A stretch of DNA of 64,000 bases. It comes from an uncultured Coprococcus sp. (GTDB taxonomy: Bacteria > Bacillota > Clostridia > Lachnospirales > Lachnospiraceae). The DNA lies in NCBI GenBank assembly GCA_934277375.1, contig CAKQTZ010000001.1, positions 62,001 to 126,000 on the forward strand. Reading direction: 5' to 3'. Of the stretch, positions 23,821 through 33,005 are shown piece by piece; the stretch's first letter is position 1, and every line of letters starts with the position of its first letter. The notes beneath the pieces were generated by a model, which saw nothing but the letters and a program-made list of their open reading frames with translations, did no database searches and was not told where the DNA came from. The position numbers were made by a program, and so were the translations under genes.

Positions 23821-24657
23821 CTAATTGCCAGCTGCATTATTCGCACCTGTAACATCGTTACCGTCAGTATTTACTGGAGTTGCGGTAAATGTGATAGTCA
23901 CACCACAGGATGTGAGATCTGTAAGCTGATCTGTGAATACATCTGTATCAGCACCGTCATAGTATACATATACATCAACTGTGCCAGATGTTGCTGCGGC
24001 AATAGCGGTATCGATATATCCATCAGCTGCAAAGCCTGCTATAGCTACCGGAGTGCCAGCTTTATTGTATTCCTTAACCCAGCCAGTAGCTGCATCATCG
24101 CCCTTCTTCCATACGACCCAGCCGTCTTCTCCTACAACCAGAACTCTCATGGCATTCTCAAGCTTAGAGCCTGCTGCTGCATTGATCTTTACTGATGAAA
24201 CTGCAAGATTCTTGAAAGAACCGGCCTTGTCATCACTGGTACCAATGTAGAATGTCTGCTTGATAGCATAGTTTCCTGCCACTGCAGCTGCCGCATCTCC
24301 AACGTCGAAACGGGAATTTGTCAGCTCATCAGCTTTGGTCTTGTCTTTTGCATAAGCTGACTCAAACTTAGGAGCTGTAGCATCTCCCACCACCTGTGAT
24401 GGATAAAGTTTAGTATCTCCGTCAGGCTCTGTAAGAGTTTTTTCTGTGCCGGAAGCAGCTGTTACTGCTACACTGTCAATTTTCAGGAAAGGTGCATTAG
24501 ACTGAGCACTTATAGTTGTCGTTGTACCCTTAACGCTGTTGTTACTCACAAACCATGCGTAAGTCGATGATCCAAGTGCTACGGCAGCCACGAGCACCAT
24601 CGCGATTGCAGCTACGAGCTGCTTTTTGAGAGCTTTTACGGTTTTTGTATTTTCCAT
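23821..24657 (-). CDS. SipW-type exported subunit, probable major subunit
   Basis: The protein has 278 residues. The leader (about 14-36) ends in SSTYAWFVSNN, then NNSVKGTTTTISAQSNA. The mature part is unusually rich in Ala, Thr, Val and Asp, as are abundant secreted structural proteins. It keeps the family layout (KLYPSQ, YAIKQTFYIG, ENAMRVLVV, VYVYYDGADTD), but the Cys of the last box is replaced and the box is divergent. The single Cys lies just after (LTSCGVT). It has the strongest ribosome site in the operon (GAGGAGGAG, 6-7 bases before ATG), a 387-bp leader with a structured element, and a stable hairpin downstream. All of this fits the most highly made subunit. Major-subunit status is inference. 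Confidence 0.82.
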   Translation of the reverse strand: MENTKTVKALKKQLVAAIAMVLVAAVALGSSTYAWFVSNNSVKGTTTTISAQSNAPFLKIDSVAVTAASGTEKTLTEPDGDTKLYPSQVVGDATAPKFESAYAKDKTKADELTNSRFDVGDAAAAVAGNYAIKQTFYIGTSDDKAGSFKNLAVSSVKINAAAGSKLENAMRVLVVGEDGWVVWKKGDDAATGWVKEYNKAGTPVAIAGFAADGYIDTAIAAATSGTVDVYVYYDGADTDVFTDQLTDLTSCGVTITFTATPVNTDGNDVTGANNAAGN

Positions 24658-24752
24658 AATAATCTCCTCCTCTTAGGTTATTAGTTGTTTTTTGTTTAAT
24701 TGTTGTCTGTTGAAACTTTCCGATCAGGTTCTATCTTTTGTCTGCCACACAC

Positions 24753-24818
24753 TGAAATCAAACTCCCACCGGGCCCGGTTGAAAGAGTTCATCTCCACCG
24801 TATCCGGTGAGGATTTCA
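24753..24818 (-). ncRNA. Candidate structured RNA leader (three-way junction) of the major subunit
   Basis: Minus-strand RNA. The closing stem TGAAATC/GATTTCA holds two arms. One is a stem around ACCG-gata-CGGT, extended by TC/GA and ATC/GAT pairs with bulges. The other is AACTC/GAGTT enclosing the self-complementary ACCGGGCCCGGT. It lies about 95 bases before the start codon, and no terminator follows. It does not fit the c-di-GMP-I or II riboswitch patterns I know. It could be a stability element, a protein site or an unknown riboswitch. Confidence 0.45.
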
Positions 24819-24931
24819 TTTCACTGCAGGGCACCCGTAGATATCTCCCCTATTCAGATTGTTTCTATATATAAACACGATATCCACAGCGGTTGTGGAG
24901 CTGCACATATCATGAATATACCTGCTGCATA

Positions 24932-24960
24932 TGCATATTCTTGCTTTTGACGGATTTCAA
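24932..24960 (-). promoter_or_regulatory. Possible promoter of the major subunit gene
   Basis: TTGAAA (24955-24960) and TATGCA (24932-24937) are separated by 17 bases on the minus strand. The -10 is poor; other AT-rich stretches in this leader are also possible. Confidence 0.3.
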
Positions 24961-25044
24961 AGCTGTATCTTAACCATTTCTTTGCCAACGACACGCACTG
25001 TCAGCCTGATTTTTATTTATCCGAGCCTTTTTTGAGTTGCCGGA

Positions 25045-26259
25045 TCAAGAATCTGTATCGTCAGTACCACCATCCGTCGCACCTTCAGTTCCGTCTGTCG
25101 CGCCTTCAGTCTCGCCCTCTGTTCCGTCATCTTTATTCCTTCTACTGTCCCAGGTGACCTCTCCATCGCCATAATAGCTGTTATTCGGAGCGTCATTTCC
25201 TGCGGCATTGATCGGCTTGTTGCCTGTAAGTGTATCCTTGATATCTGTGACAAACTTCCACAGAAGACTCGTCTCATCGTCATAGTCTGCGTCGATCCTC
25301 ATGCTGAACTGCACGCTGCCGCCTATGATCGAGTCGACACACTCGGGATCATCGCCCTCCATCCATATCACTATCGTGTACTTATCTACATTTCCAACGA
25401 GGAAATTGTCCTCACTGTAGGAGCACACAGTCTCGTCAGACTCGAAATTCTCACAGCCATCCTCGGGCATGCCATCTGTCGCGGGTGCTGCATATACCAC
25501 CCTTTTGCCATTGCGCCACACTGCGACCCTGACTGCTTTCTCTGCACCCTTTGCACAGGAATCTATGTTGACTTTTGCCACATATCCCAGGTCTTCCTTG
25601 CCGGCATTCCTTATGTAATATGTATACGCCATATAATTCTTGCCGTTGTGGCTTCCCTCAAGCTCATCCACATCATCCGGGATATCATCTATGGATATAT
25701 TGGTTGCATCAACCACGGCGTCCGCTGTCAGCCTCGCCGTAGCATCGTCAAATGTTCCCGTATCAGCTATGCTTATTCCCTTGCGGTACAGCTCAAGTCT
25801 GTTCAGGTTGATGGTGAAGTTGCCCATCTTTTCCTGCATGAAAGCTACTATGAAGAGAACACACACAACCAAAAGAAGTCCGAGCAGAATGAGTCTCCAT
25901 CTGTCCATTCGCAGCAGTGCCGCACCTATACGTCTTCTGCGTCTGTGGGGGACGTACATGCTGACTATCTTCTCCGGATCCACGTCACCGCCGGTCTGGC
26001 TCATGAGCTCCTCAAGCTCCCGGATACGGAGGATCTGCTCTCTCTCTGCTTTCTTTGAAAGCCGTCTCTCCCTGCGGCTCATACGAGGCTTTTTTCCCTC
26101 ACGGGTTCCCATGCCTTCTGTTCCGGGCTGTCCAGCAGAGGCTTTTCCGGAATCCTCTGCTGTCAAAGCATCACTATTTACTTTATCAACATCAACAGGC
26201 TTTGGATCCTGCTCATCTGCTGCAGGGATTCCCGCCATCTTGTCTTTATCTTTATCCAT
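25045..26259 (-). CDS. Membrane-anchored adaptor-like protein sharing the subunit motif
   Basis: The protein has 404 residues. A long charged cytoplasmic head (1-115) carries Arg/Lys clusters (RMSRRERRLSKKAER, HRRRRR) and a helical stretch. One membrane segment (about 121-142) follows without a YAWF site, so it should stay anchored. The outer domain contains EKAVRVAVWRNGKR and VIWMEGDDPECVD, matching the (M/L)RV and WLEGxDxxC boxes of the exported family. The end is a low-complexity Thr/Glu/Gly/Asp tail with TEGATDG repeats. It lies between the PilZ gene and the major subunit. Inference: a membrane base that receives or nucleates subunits, perhaps contacting PilZ or the kinase through its head. 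The ribosome site is weak (ACAGG). Confidence 0.75.
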   Translation of the reverse strand: MDKDKDKMAGIPAADEQDPKPVDVDKVNSDALTAEDSGKASAGQPGTEGMGTREGKKPRMSRRERRLSKKAEREQILRIRELEELMSQTGGDVDPEKIVSMYVPHRRRRRIGAALLRMDRWRLILLGLLLVVCVLFIVAFMQEKMGNFTINLNRLELYRKGISIADTGTFDDATARLTADAVVDATNISIDDIPDDVDELEGSHNGKNYMAYTYYIRNAGKEDLGYVAKVNIDSCAKGAEKAVRVAVWRNGKRVVYAAPATDGMPEDGCENFESDETVCSYSEDNFLVGNVDKYTIVIWMEGDDPECVDSIIGGSVQFSMRIDADYDDETSLLWKFVTDIKDTLTGNKPINAAGNDAPNNSYYGDGEVTWDSRRNKDDGTEGETEGATDGTEGATDGGTDDTDS

Positions 26260-26284
26260 CCTGTCACCAGTCAGTCACAAGCCT

Positions 26285-26968
26285 TTACAACTTGTACCTT
26301 TTCTTCACGTATGATACGTAATTCTGCATCTGTCCGCGTTCCTGCAGGTCCGCGAATCTGAGCTGTATACCTGTCACAAATCTATACGATCCGCCCTTTG
26401 GAAGCTCTCTGGTCCAGCAGACCACTCCCACGACATCCTGTGATTCCTGCCCATCCAATGCAGTTCCTATTCGTGGCAAGGTAAATCGACATGACTCCCC
26501 AACATTAAACCATCTGTTCATATAAACCGCAAGACCATTATTCGATATATCGGCTGTTTCGCCTTTTTCCTTGTCTATCTCTCCTTGTGCGTTGAGTGCC
26601 CACGTGTCCTGCATGTATGTGATCGGCAGTTCAACCTTCATACGGACATCAACACGCTTTACAAACTGCCTGTTCTCCGCTACCTTTCTAACCTTCCAGT
26701 AACGTCTGATTCCTTCCTTGACAACATCGTCCACATACCCTGCTGCGATCTGGGAATTCTCCCCCTCGCCGTATCTGAACAGAATCTTCTGATTCTCATC
26801 CGGTATGTAAGCTTTTGAGTCAACCATAGGGATGGATACCAGAAACGCCGACTCATCAAGCGCCTTGTTAAAGGTGCACATCATATTAAATTTCGGCTCC
26901 TGATTTGAAGGCACATCCAGAGCCGCCCTCATCTTTGTTCCCGGTTTTATGTTCATAATTCCAGCCAT
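26285..26968 (-). CDS. PilZ-domain c-di-GMP receptor (YcgR-like layout)
   Basis: The protein has 227 residues. The N-terminal half (1-95) looks like the YcgR N-terminal domain. The C-terminal half has both c-di-GMP-binding motifs of PilZ: RVDVR at 105-109 (RxxxR) and DISNNG at 140-145 (DxSxxG). Such proteins change partner activity on binding c-di-GMP, for example at flagella or exopolysaccharide machines. No flagellar or cellulose gene is present here. The next gene, 25 bp downstream, is the membrane adaptor of the fibre locus, which makes that system the likely target. GGGAG lies 7 bases before ATG. PilZ assignment is firm; target is inference. Confidence 0.88.
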   Translation of the reverse strand: MAGIMNIKPGTKMRAALDVPSNQEPKFNMMCTFNKALDESAFLVSIPMVDSKAYIPDENQKILFRYGEGENSQIAAGYVDDVVKEGIRRYWKVRKVAENRQFVKRVDVRMKVELPITYMQDTWALNAQGEIDKEKGETADISNNGLAVYMNRWFNVGESCRFTLPRIGTALDGQESQDVVGVVCWTRELPKGGSYRFVTGIQLRFADLQERGQMQNYVSYVKKRYKL

Positions 26969-27046
26969 TCTCTATCTCCCTTGTCCAATTATTCTATTCA
27001 ACCATCTGAACATAAGCGTCTAATCCCCCTATTTTTACATATAACA

Positions 27047-27076
27047 ATTATACATTATACATAACTGCATATTATA
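27047..27076 (-). promoter_or_regulatory. AT-rich promoter region before the PilZ gene
   Basis: Three TATAAT hexamers on the minus strand (27047-27052, 27054-27059, 27071-27076) lie 79-108 bases before the PilZ start. No convincing -35 is seen, so which one is used is unclear. Confidence 0.45.
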
Positions 27077-27092
27077 TGGGAAAATATACAAA

Positions 27093-29375
27093 TCATATGT
27101 TTTTATCATTGCTGATGCACCATTCAAGCACAGCCGAGTAGTCATTCATCACACCTTCATGAAGTGTTCTTATCCGTGCTTCATCATCTTCTTTCACGGC
27201 ACTCTCCAGCTCCTGGGCTCTATCACCAAGTTCCATAGCCCCTATGGTTCTGGATGTACTTTTCACTGTATGTACAAGTATGCGATAATTATTCCAGTCG
27301 CAGCTATCATATGCTCTCTGCATGTCTGGGCGCTTGTCATCTGCTGCATACATGGATATTATCTCTTTGAGAAAATCCTCACTGCCTCCACAGTACAGAA
27401 GTCCCTTCTCATGGTCTATATGAACTCCAGATTCATCTGCTCCAGAATTCTTCACCTGTTCTTTCCATGTGCTTTCTTTCCTATTATCCTGACACACATC
27501 ATTGTCATCAGAAACATTTCCATCAATTGAGAGATCGTCTCTCTCCACTTTCTCCTCATATTCCCGTTCATACTCTTCAGAATCGATCAGTTTTTCCTTA
27601 GGAATGTATTTCTTCAGAGTCTGCTCCAGTGTCCCTGGCTGCACAGGCTTGCTGATATAATCCTTGAAGCCCTCCGCCAGATACATCTCGCGGGCTCCCA
27701 TAACGGCATTTGCCGTCATAACTATGTAAGTACTTCTGCCGCATAAACTTTCCCTCATGAGCATGGCCCGCCTGAAGGTCTCCACACCATCCATCTCCGG
27801 CATCATATGATCAAGCAGTATGATGTCATAGCATTTCCGTTTTATAAGCTCAAGGCACTCGGCGCCACTCGTGCATGTCGTAACCTCTATATGAGTAGGT
27901 TTGAGCATCATTCTGACGACCTTAAGATTCATATCGTTGTCATCAACCACCAGTATACTAGCAGTCGGAGCACACAAGCTGTTACGGTACATTCTCCTCT
28001 CAGCAAGATACCGGTTGTTCCGAATCTCGAAATCTCCCACTCTCTGATCCGACAATCTTTCCTGTGGAATACATACCACAAATGTCGTTCCCTCTCCATA
28101 TACACTGTTACATCTGATACTTCCACCCATCATCTGAACCAGATGGTAGGTGATTGCAAGTCCAAGTCCTGTTCCTTCGATAGATCTGTTATGTGTAAGA
28201 TCAAATCTCTCAAAATCCTTGAACAATCTGGCCTGATCCTCCTCTTTTATTCCTATTCCGGTATCTTTTACGGCCATTACGAGCATTATACTGTGGCTGT
28301 CCCTGTCGCTTTCCTCCATATGAACAGCTACACTTATCGTACCTCTCTGGGTATATTTGACAGCATTTCCTATGAGATTGATAAGTATCCTGCTTATCCT
28401 GGCAGCATCACCTTTCAGATCATCATAGAGAATGTCCTGAACAGACACCTGTATTTTCAGCTTCTTCTGTTTTATTCTGGAATCCATGATAGCCAGTACG
28501 TTGCTAAGCATCTGGCTGAATCTGTATTCCTCTACGACCATGTCCATTCTTCCGGATTCTATTTTTGAGAAATCCAAGACATCTCTCACCAGATTCACCA
28601 GTATATCACTCGATGTGCGTATGTCCATTGCGCATTTCATGGTTCGATCCTCGTGTGTCTCCCTCATGATAATCTCATTCATGCCGACTATGGTATTCAG
28701 GGGTGTCCGGATCTCATGTGACATATGAGCCAGGAATTCAGACTTTGCATGATTTGCAACATCTGCGTCATTCTTTGCTTTGATAAGCTCACTGTTGATG
28801 CTCTCTATCTCTGCAAGTTTTTTCCTGTATACCATATTCTGGAATCTCACTATAAGACCGATAACTACTCCTAATATGATAAGACTCTGAACCATATCCA
28901 CATACATACTCTTCTCATCTGAGAAGTATGTGACATAACCAGGATGAGTATATGCGATCATATAACACGCCAGTATCACAGCCACCTGCATTCCGAGCAT
29001 AACATAACAGAATGCTCCATCTATAAGCAGAAATGAGAATATGATTCCTATATCAAACCAGAAACCCATTCCACTGTATGCCCCACCTGATTTAAAAAAT
29101 ATGACAGGGAACAGGATCAGTGTAATGACAAACACTATAGTTATCGCGCATTGTCTTACCAGCCCTCGTCTGTTTCCAAGATATATACACACGCAGAGCA
29201 TGACCAGTGCCAATACAGCCACAACATCCTGGATCAGTGGCACATCCAGAACGAGACACACACAAAAACTTATCATTCCGCCCAGCAGCCCTCCGGCTGT
29301 TATTATATTAAACAGTAGAAGCTGCATATCCACATCATTATCCAGCATCTTTTTCCACGACACTATAGTCTTCAT
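27093..29375 (-). CDS. Hybrid sensor histidine kinase with receiver and Hpt domains
   Basis: The protein has 760 residues. The N-terminal part (about 15-185) has several membrane helices and no large outer domain. Then come HisKA with SHEIRTPLN (His near 219), HATPase with [19 protein letters not shown] and GTGLGLAIT (about 325-440), a receiver with [12 protein letters not shown] (Asp near 520), and a C-terminal Hpt with LVHTVKSTS (His near 702). This is a full internal phosphorelay (BarA/ArcB-like order). The gene starts 43 bp after the HD-GYP/receiver gene, whose C-terminal receiver is an obvious acceptor for the Hpt phosphate. The signal is unknown; membrane helices suggest an envelope cue. 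Together with PilZ downstream it forms a c-di-GMP control module. Confidence 0.92.
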   Translation of the reverse strand: MKTIVSWKKMLDNDVDMQLLLFNIITAGGLLGGMISFCVCLVLDVPLIQDVVAVLALVMLCVCIYLGNRRGLVRQCAITIVFVITLILFPVIFFKSGGAYSGMGFWFDIGIIFSFLLIDGAFCYVMLGMQVAVILACYMIAYTHPGYVTYFSDEKSMYVDMVQSLIILGVVIGLIVRFQNMVYRKKLAEIESINSELIKAKNDADVANHAKSEFLAHMSHEIRTPLNTIVGMNEIIMRETHEDRTMKCAMDIRTSSDILVNLVRDVLDFSKIESGRMDMVVEEYRFSQMLSNVLAIMDSRIKQKKLKIQVSVQDILYDDLKGDAARISRILINLIGNAVKYTQRGTISVAVHMEESDRDSHSIMLVMAVKDTGIGIKEEDQARLFKDFERFDLTHNRSIEGTGLGLAITYHLVQMMGGSIRCNSVYGEGTTFVVCIPQERLSDQRVGDFEIRNNRYLAERRMYRNSLCAPTASILVVDDNDMNLKVVRMMLKPTHIEVTTCTSGAECLELIKRKCYDIILLDHMMPEMDGVETFRRAMLMRESLCGRSTYIVMTANAVMGAREMYLAEGFKDYISKPVQPGTLEQTLKKYIPKEKLIDSEEYEREYEEKVERDDLSIDGNVSDDNDVCQDNRKESTWKEQVKNSGADESGVHIDHEKGLLYCGGSEDFLKEIISMYAADDKRPDMQRAYDSCDWNNYRILVHTVKSTSRTIGAMELGDRAQELESAVKEDDEARIRTLHEGVMNDYSAVLEWCISNDKNI

Positions 29376-29418
29376 AGATCTCCCCCATCGCCTTGAACAT
29401 CAACCCGTTTAAACTCTT

Positions 29419-31320
29419 CTATCCTATGATACCATACAAAGTTTCAAGGAATACTATCGGCAGGAACGGTTTGGTTATGTAGTCTTCTACCCCCATATCT
29501 CGCGCCCTCTCAATAAATTTATAATCCTTGTAAGCCGTGACAAATACGACCGGAGCATCAGTTACCTTCCTGAGCTCCTCCAGAGTCTGGAATCCATCCA
29601 TATCCGGCATCTCTATATCAAGCAATATCAGATCTATCTGTTTTTCCTTCACAACATCTATTGCCTGTCGTCCACTCTCTGCAGCTATTATCCTGTATAG
29701 AGGCTCATCTTTACATATATTCTCTATAAGTCTGATATTTATCTTCTCATCATCAACAACAAGGATATTGCTCTCCACTTTTTCCGCCTGCCTCATGTGG
29801 TAATCCTCGTCCTCATCTATCATCTGCAGCATGATATCTGCAAATCTCGGATCAAACTGTGTGCCCTTTCCCTTCTCCATCTCATCACGGACGATCTTCT
29901 GAGGAAGCGCATACCGGTAGCTTCTGTTTGATGTCATAGCATCGTAGCTGTCTGCAACCGCTATTATCCTCGCGCACTCAGGTATGTTCTCCCCTTTAAG
30001 TCCACTTGGATATCCGGTGCCGTCGTATTTTTCGTGGTGGTACTTTGCCCCAACGGCCAGATCAGGAAATGCATTTATATTCTTAAGTATATGGTAACCA
30101 TTTACACAGTGAAGCTTTATCATGGAGAACTCTTCATCTGTAAGTTTTCCCGGCTTGTTGATTATATTGTCAGGGATTCTTATCTTACCCATATCATGCA
30201 GCAGTGCGATCTGATATATCTCGTCCTGCTCCCTGACAGATCTTCCCATCCGTCTCACAAGTTCCCGGCTGTATCGTGCCACTCTGACAGAATGTCCCTT
30301 TGTATACTTATCCTTAGCATCTATCGTCTTGGCAAATGCCTGCATGACCATATTATTCAATTCCATGAGTTCATTGTTGGTCTCATCGAGCTGACTCATA
30401 GTTGCATCGGTGCTCTTCTTAGATCTTGTGCAGAAGAAAACAATGATGATATACAGAACAAGTCCCACTCCAAGATCATAATATATGAGGTTTCTCACAC
30501 TGTGATACAGATTTGCATTTGTGATAACCATCACCACATACCACTCATCCAAAATTGAGTAGCTGAATACTGTGACTTTCTGGCCTTCCAGCACCGTCTG
30601 AAATGATCCGCCATCATTGTCTGCCACACCCTTCATAAAAGCAGCCCTTTCTCCCTCAGAATAATTCTGTCCTATCTGAGTTTTATCCAGATGCGTTATA
30701 ACCAGACCTGATTTGTCACACACGAAACCATATCCCTGACCGTTCAGATTGATATTCTCTGTATTTTTCTGTATGGCTTCAAGACTCACATCAAGGGATA
30801 TAACACTTTCATTGTCATATAAAAGCTGGCTGACCGACACCATGACTGTACCGGTCTGGGCATCAAGATACGGCTGCCCCAGAGTTGGCTCACCTGCAGC
30901 CGCCACCGCCGCCTTATACCAGGCACGATCCTGCGGTACATAGTCATCATCCGGAACCCAGCCTATGCCGTCCAGATAATCACCATTTATAAGACCATAT
31001 ATACCTGTAAAGCTCTGATCTATATCCTGCATATAATAATCCGACTCACTGGTCAGAAAATCCAGTATGTCCCCGGAACTTCGTCCTTCCCTCATCATAT
31101 GCTCAACCGTGATCTTCGTAACTTCTACGGCATCCACGGCTCTGTTCAGGTATGAATCCATGCGCTCACGTTTCTGCTCAACAGTCTCCCCGGCAAAAGC
31201 CAGTGTGTCATTCACCGATTTTCTATAAAATGTCATTATAGTACACACAGATAACCCCGCAATCGCCAAAAAACTGACTATCAGCGTCACTATGTATTGT
31301 CTCCTGCCCACATTCTTCAT
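29419..31320 (-). CDS. dCache HD-GYP c-di-GMP phosphodiesterase with C-terminal receiver
   Basis: The protein has 633 residues from ATG 31320. A longer frame opens at 31383, but that codon sits at the expected transcription start and has no ribosome site. TM1 is at about 8-32. A dCache-like sensor lies outside (DRAWYKAA, GYGFVCDKSGLVITH), then TM2 near 290-312. An HD-GYP domain with ALLHDMGKI (near 376) and HHEKYDGTGYP (near 430) has the residues for c-di-GMP hydrolysis. The C-terminal receiver has LILLDIEMPDMDG (Asp near 568) and a TAYK/ITKPF pair. A receiver placed after the HD-GYP is less usual than before it. Paired with the next-door hybrid kinase. Predicted to lower c-di-GMP in response to an outside ligand and to kinase input. 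Confidence 0.9.
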   Translation of the reverse strand: MKNVGRRQYIVTLIVSFLAIAGLSVCTIMTFYRKSVNDTLAFAGETVEQKRERMDSYLNRAVDAVEVTKITVEHMMREGRSSGDILDFLTSESDYYMQDIDQSFTGIYGLINGDYLDGIGWVPDDDYVPQDRAWYKAAVAAAGEPTLGQPYLDAQTGTVMVSVSQLLYDNESVISLDVSLEAIQKNTENINLNGQGYGFVCDKSGLVITHLDKTQIGQNYSEGERAAFMKGVADNDGGSFQTVLEGQKVTVFSYSILDEWYVVMVITNANLYHSVRNLIYYDLGVGLVLYIIIVFFCTRSKKSTDATMSQLDETNNELMELNNMVMQAFAKTIDAKDKYTKGHSVRVARYSRELVRRMGRSVREQDEIYQIALLHDMGKIRIPDNIINKPGKLTDEEFSMIKLHCVNGYHILKNINAFPDLAVGAKYHHEKYDGTGYPSGLKGENIPECARIIAVADSYDAMTSNRSYRYALPQKIVRDEMEKGKGTQFDPRFADIMLQMIDEDEDYHMRQAEKVESNILVVDDEKINIRLIENICKDEPLYRIIAAESGRQAIDVVKEKQIDLILLDIEMPDMDGFQTLEELRKVTDAPVVFVTAYKDYKFIERARDMGVEDYITKPFLPIVFLETLYGIIG

Positions 31321-31388
31321 AACCCATTTATCCCCCCAGACTTGCGCGCATCTTCTATGATGATAAAATACGGTATCACACATATATC

Positions 31389-31416
31389 ATTTTATCACAT
31401 ATACTCCACAAAGCAA
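31389..31416 (-). promoter_or_regulatory. Promoter of the HD-GYP/kinase operon
   Basis: TTGCTT (31411-31416), a 16-base spacer and TAAAAT (31389-31394) on the minus strand. The expected transcription start near 31382 supports translation from 31320. Confidence 0.55.
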
Positions 31417-31557
31417 AGGAATAACCACCTGGCAGTCACACCTGATTCACACAGGTTCCTCACGACATTATAATTCTTCTCTTCTTTCTGTTGAACGATG
31501 CACCATTTTGGGTGGATCATTCAAGTTTTCCTTCCGGTGCAGCCAAACGTGAAATTA

Positions 31558-32835
31558 TTACAGATCCGCCGAGAGTAGAAGCCATTTCCAGATTGGTATG
31601 ACCTCTATATCTATACCGTCATATTCAAGATTTGTCTCTTCACTGTTGGTGATAAGGATGCATTTGGAACCGGGAATAAAATTGTTTAATTTGGCAAATG
31701 CACGAGTTTCGCGTTCTTTTGTGTCTATATCGTCTAAAACTTGCAGGCTTACCTGTATGGCAAGGCGTTCAGAAGGTATATAGAAGTCTATTTCTACATT
31801 GTTTTCAAAGAAAAAAACATTTTCTACGCCATAGCGCCTGATAAGTTCAATCGCAACAAGGTTCTCCAATTGGGCTGATTTTGAATCCAGCAGCATAAGG
31901 CCAAGAAGACCTGTGTCCATAAAATAGTATTTTGGCGATGTCTCTTTATCAACAAGCTTGGCTGCATAATTTTGCAGGGTAAAGAGAAGATACGAGTCGG
32001 TCATGTAGCCAACGTAGTTTATGACTGTCTGCTTTCCTATGGCCACGCCGGTGCTCTTTAATATGTTGGTCAATCTGCTGAAAGACAGAGGTTTGGTAAC
32101 TGATTCGGCTATTTTTTTGAGTATCAGTTTTACGGCAAAATCGTTTGATATCTTATTTCTCGTTATTATATCCCCAAGGTATATGGTTTGATAAATGCTG
32201 CTAAGAAATGCGCGTTTGTTCTTTATATCAACCAATTCGGGAAAAGCGCCAAAGGTGACATATTCGTTGTACAGACTTAACACATCGGCTCTGTCCTGGG
32301 TGCTGATCACATCAAGATAGTTTTTTTCTCTGTGATTGGCGGTGAGATATTCTGCAAATGAATACGGATAAACATTCATGATGATAAATCTTCCGCCGAG
32401 AGTAGAAGCAATTTCGCTGCTGAGCATTTTGCTGCTGCTTCCTGTGATGTTGATTCGGTATTTCATATCAGCTATCCGACGCACAAATTTTTCCCAACCG
32501 TTTATGTTTTGGATTTCATCGAGGAACAAATACGGCTTGTTAGTTGAGCCAGACATTTCAAGGCCTATTTCCAAGATAGTATCTAGATCTGTAACCTTAG
32601 TTTCTAAAAGACGCTCATCTTCAAAATTTACATATACTATCTGTGAAAGGGGAACACCTTTTGATTCAAGTTGTTTTATCTGTTGGTACATCAAATACGA
32701 TTTACCAGTTCTTCTGATCCCAACAAAGCAATAATTAACATTTTCTTCCAAAAGGTATTGTCTGGTTATAATGGTATTGTTAAGATAGGTTTCTTTCTGA
32801 TCTATCATTATCTGTTTTAAGGTGTCTCTATTCAT
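31558..32835 (-). CDS. AAA ATPase with DUF4143-type C-terminal domain
   Basis: The protein has 425 residues. Walker A is GIRRTGKS (39-46) and Walker B is YLFLDEIQN (102-110), then an arginine-rich middle with NITGSSSK. The C-terminal DUF4143-like region (about 200-380) includes YYFMDTGLLGLML and the nuclease-like ENNVEIDFYIP. These ATPases are common in anaerobes, often alone, and their role is not known. Base use is AT-richer than its neighbours, a hint of transfer. GGGAGG stands 7 bases before ATG. The promoter is overlapped by a perfect 13-bp palindrome (32870-32901), suggesting a dedicated repressor or self-control. No partner gene is seen; it stands alone between the kinase operon and the rlmD gene. 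Confidence 0.85.
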   Translation of the reverse strand: MNRDTLKQIMIDQKETYLNNTIITRQYLLEENVNYCFVGIRRTGKSYLMYQQIKQLESKGVPLSQIVYVNFEDERLLETKVTDLDTILEIGLEMSGSTNKPYLFLDEIQNINGWEKFVRRIADMKYRINITGSSSKMLSSEIASTLGGRFIIMNVYPYSFAEYLTANHREKNYLDVISTQDRADVLSLYNEYVTFGAFPELVDIKNKRAFLSSIYQTIYLGDIITRNKISNDFAVKLILKKIAESVTKPLSFSRLTNILKSTGVAIGKQTVINYVGYMTDSYLLFTLQNYAAKLVDKETSPKYYFMDTGLLGLMLLDSKSAQLENLVAIELIRRYGVENVFFFENNVEIDFYIPSERLAIQVSLQVLDDIDTKERETRAFAKLNNFIPGSKCILITNSEETNLEYDGIDIEVIPIWKWLLLSADL

Positions 32836-32861
32836 GGCACAACCCTCCCTTATTCAGAACA

Positions 32862-32901
32862 ATTGTACAGCATTTTTGTCTTATGTGCAAGACAAAAATG
32901 C
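32862..32901 (-). promoter_or_regulatory. Promoter overlapped by a perfect palindrome (DUF4143 ATPase gene)
   Basis: TTGCAC (32885-32890), 17 bases and TACAAT (32862-32867) on the minus strand. The arms GCATTTTTGTCTT and AAGACAAAAATGC (32870-32882, 32889-32901) with a six-base centre cover the spacer and the -35. This is the layout of an operator. Confidence 0.7.
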
Positions 32902-33005
32902 AATTAGATTGTTTCCTATTAAAGATAGTATGTACAGTTGCACCTGTAAAGTATTCCACCCAAATCCGCAATTAACATTCGCAACATCGTGCGAATCTCA
33001 CCACT

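Noticed and set aside
24661..25044. c-di-GMP riboswitch before the major subunit
   Set aside because: The leader lacks the conserved sequence blocks of class I and II c-di-GMP riboswitches that I know. Only an unassigned structure is claimed.
7757..26259. Sortase-anchored pilus
   Set aside because: No sortase gene and no LPXTG-like motif is present in any of the exported proteins.
31395..31520. 41-codon minus-strand frame (starts MIHPKW) before the HD-GYP gene
   Set aside because: Weak ribosome site and overlap with the operon promoter. It may be debris of a mobile element, but nothing supports a gene.
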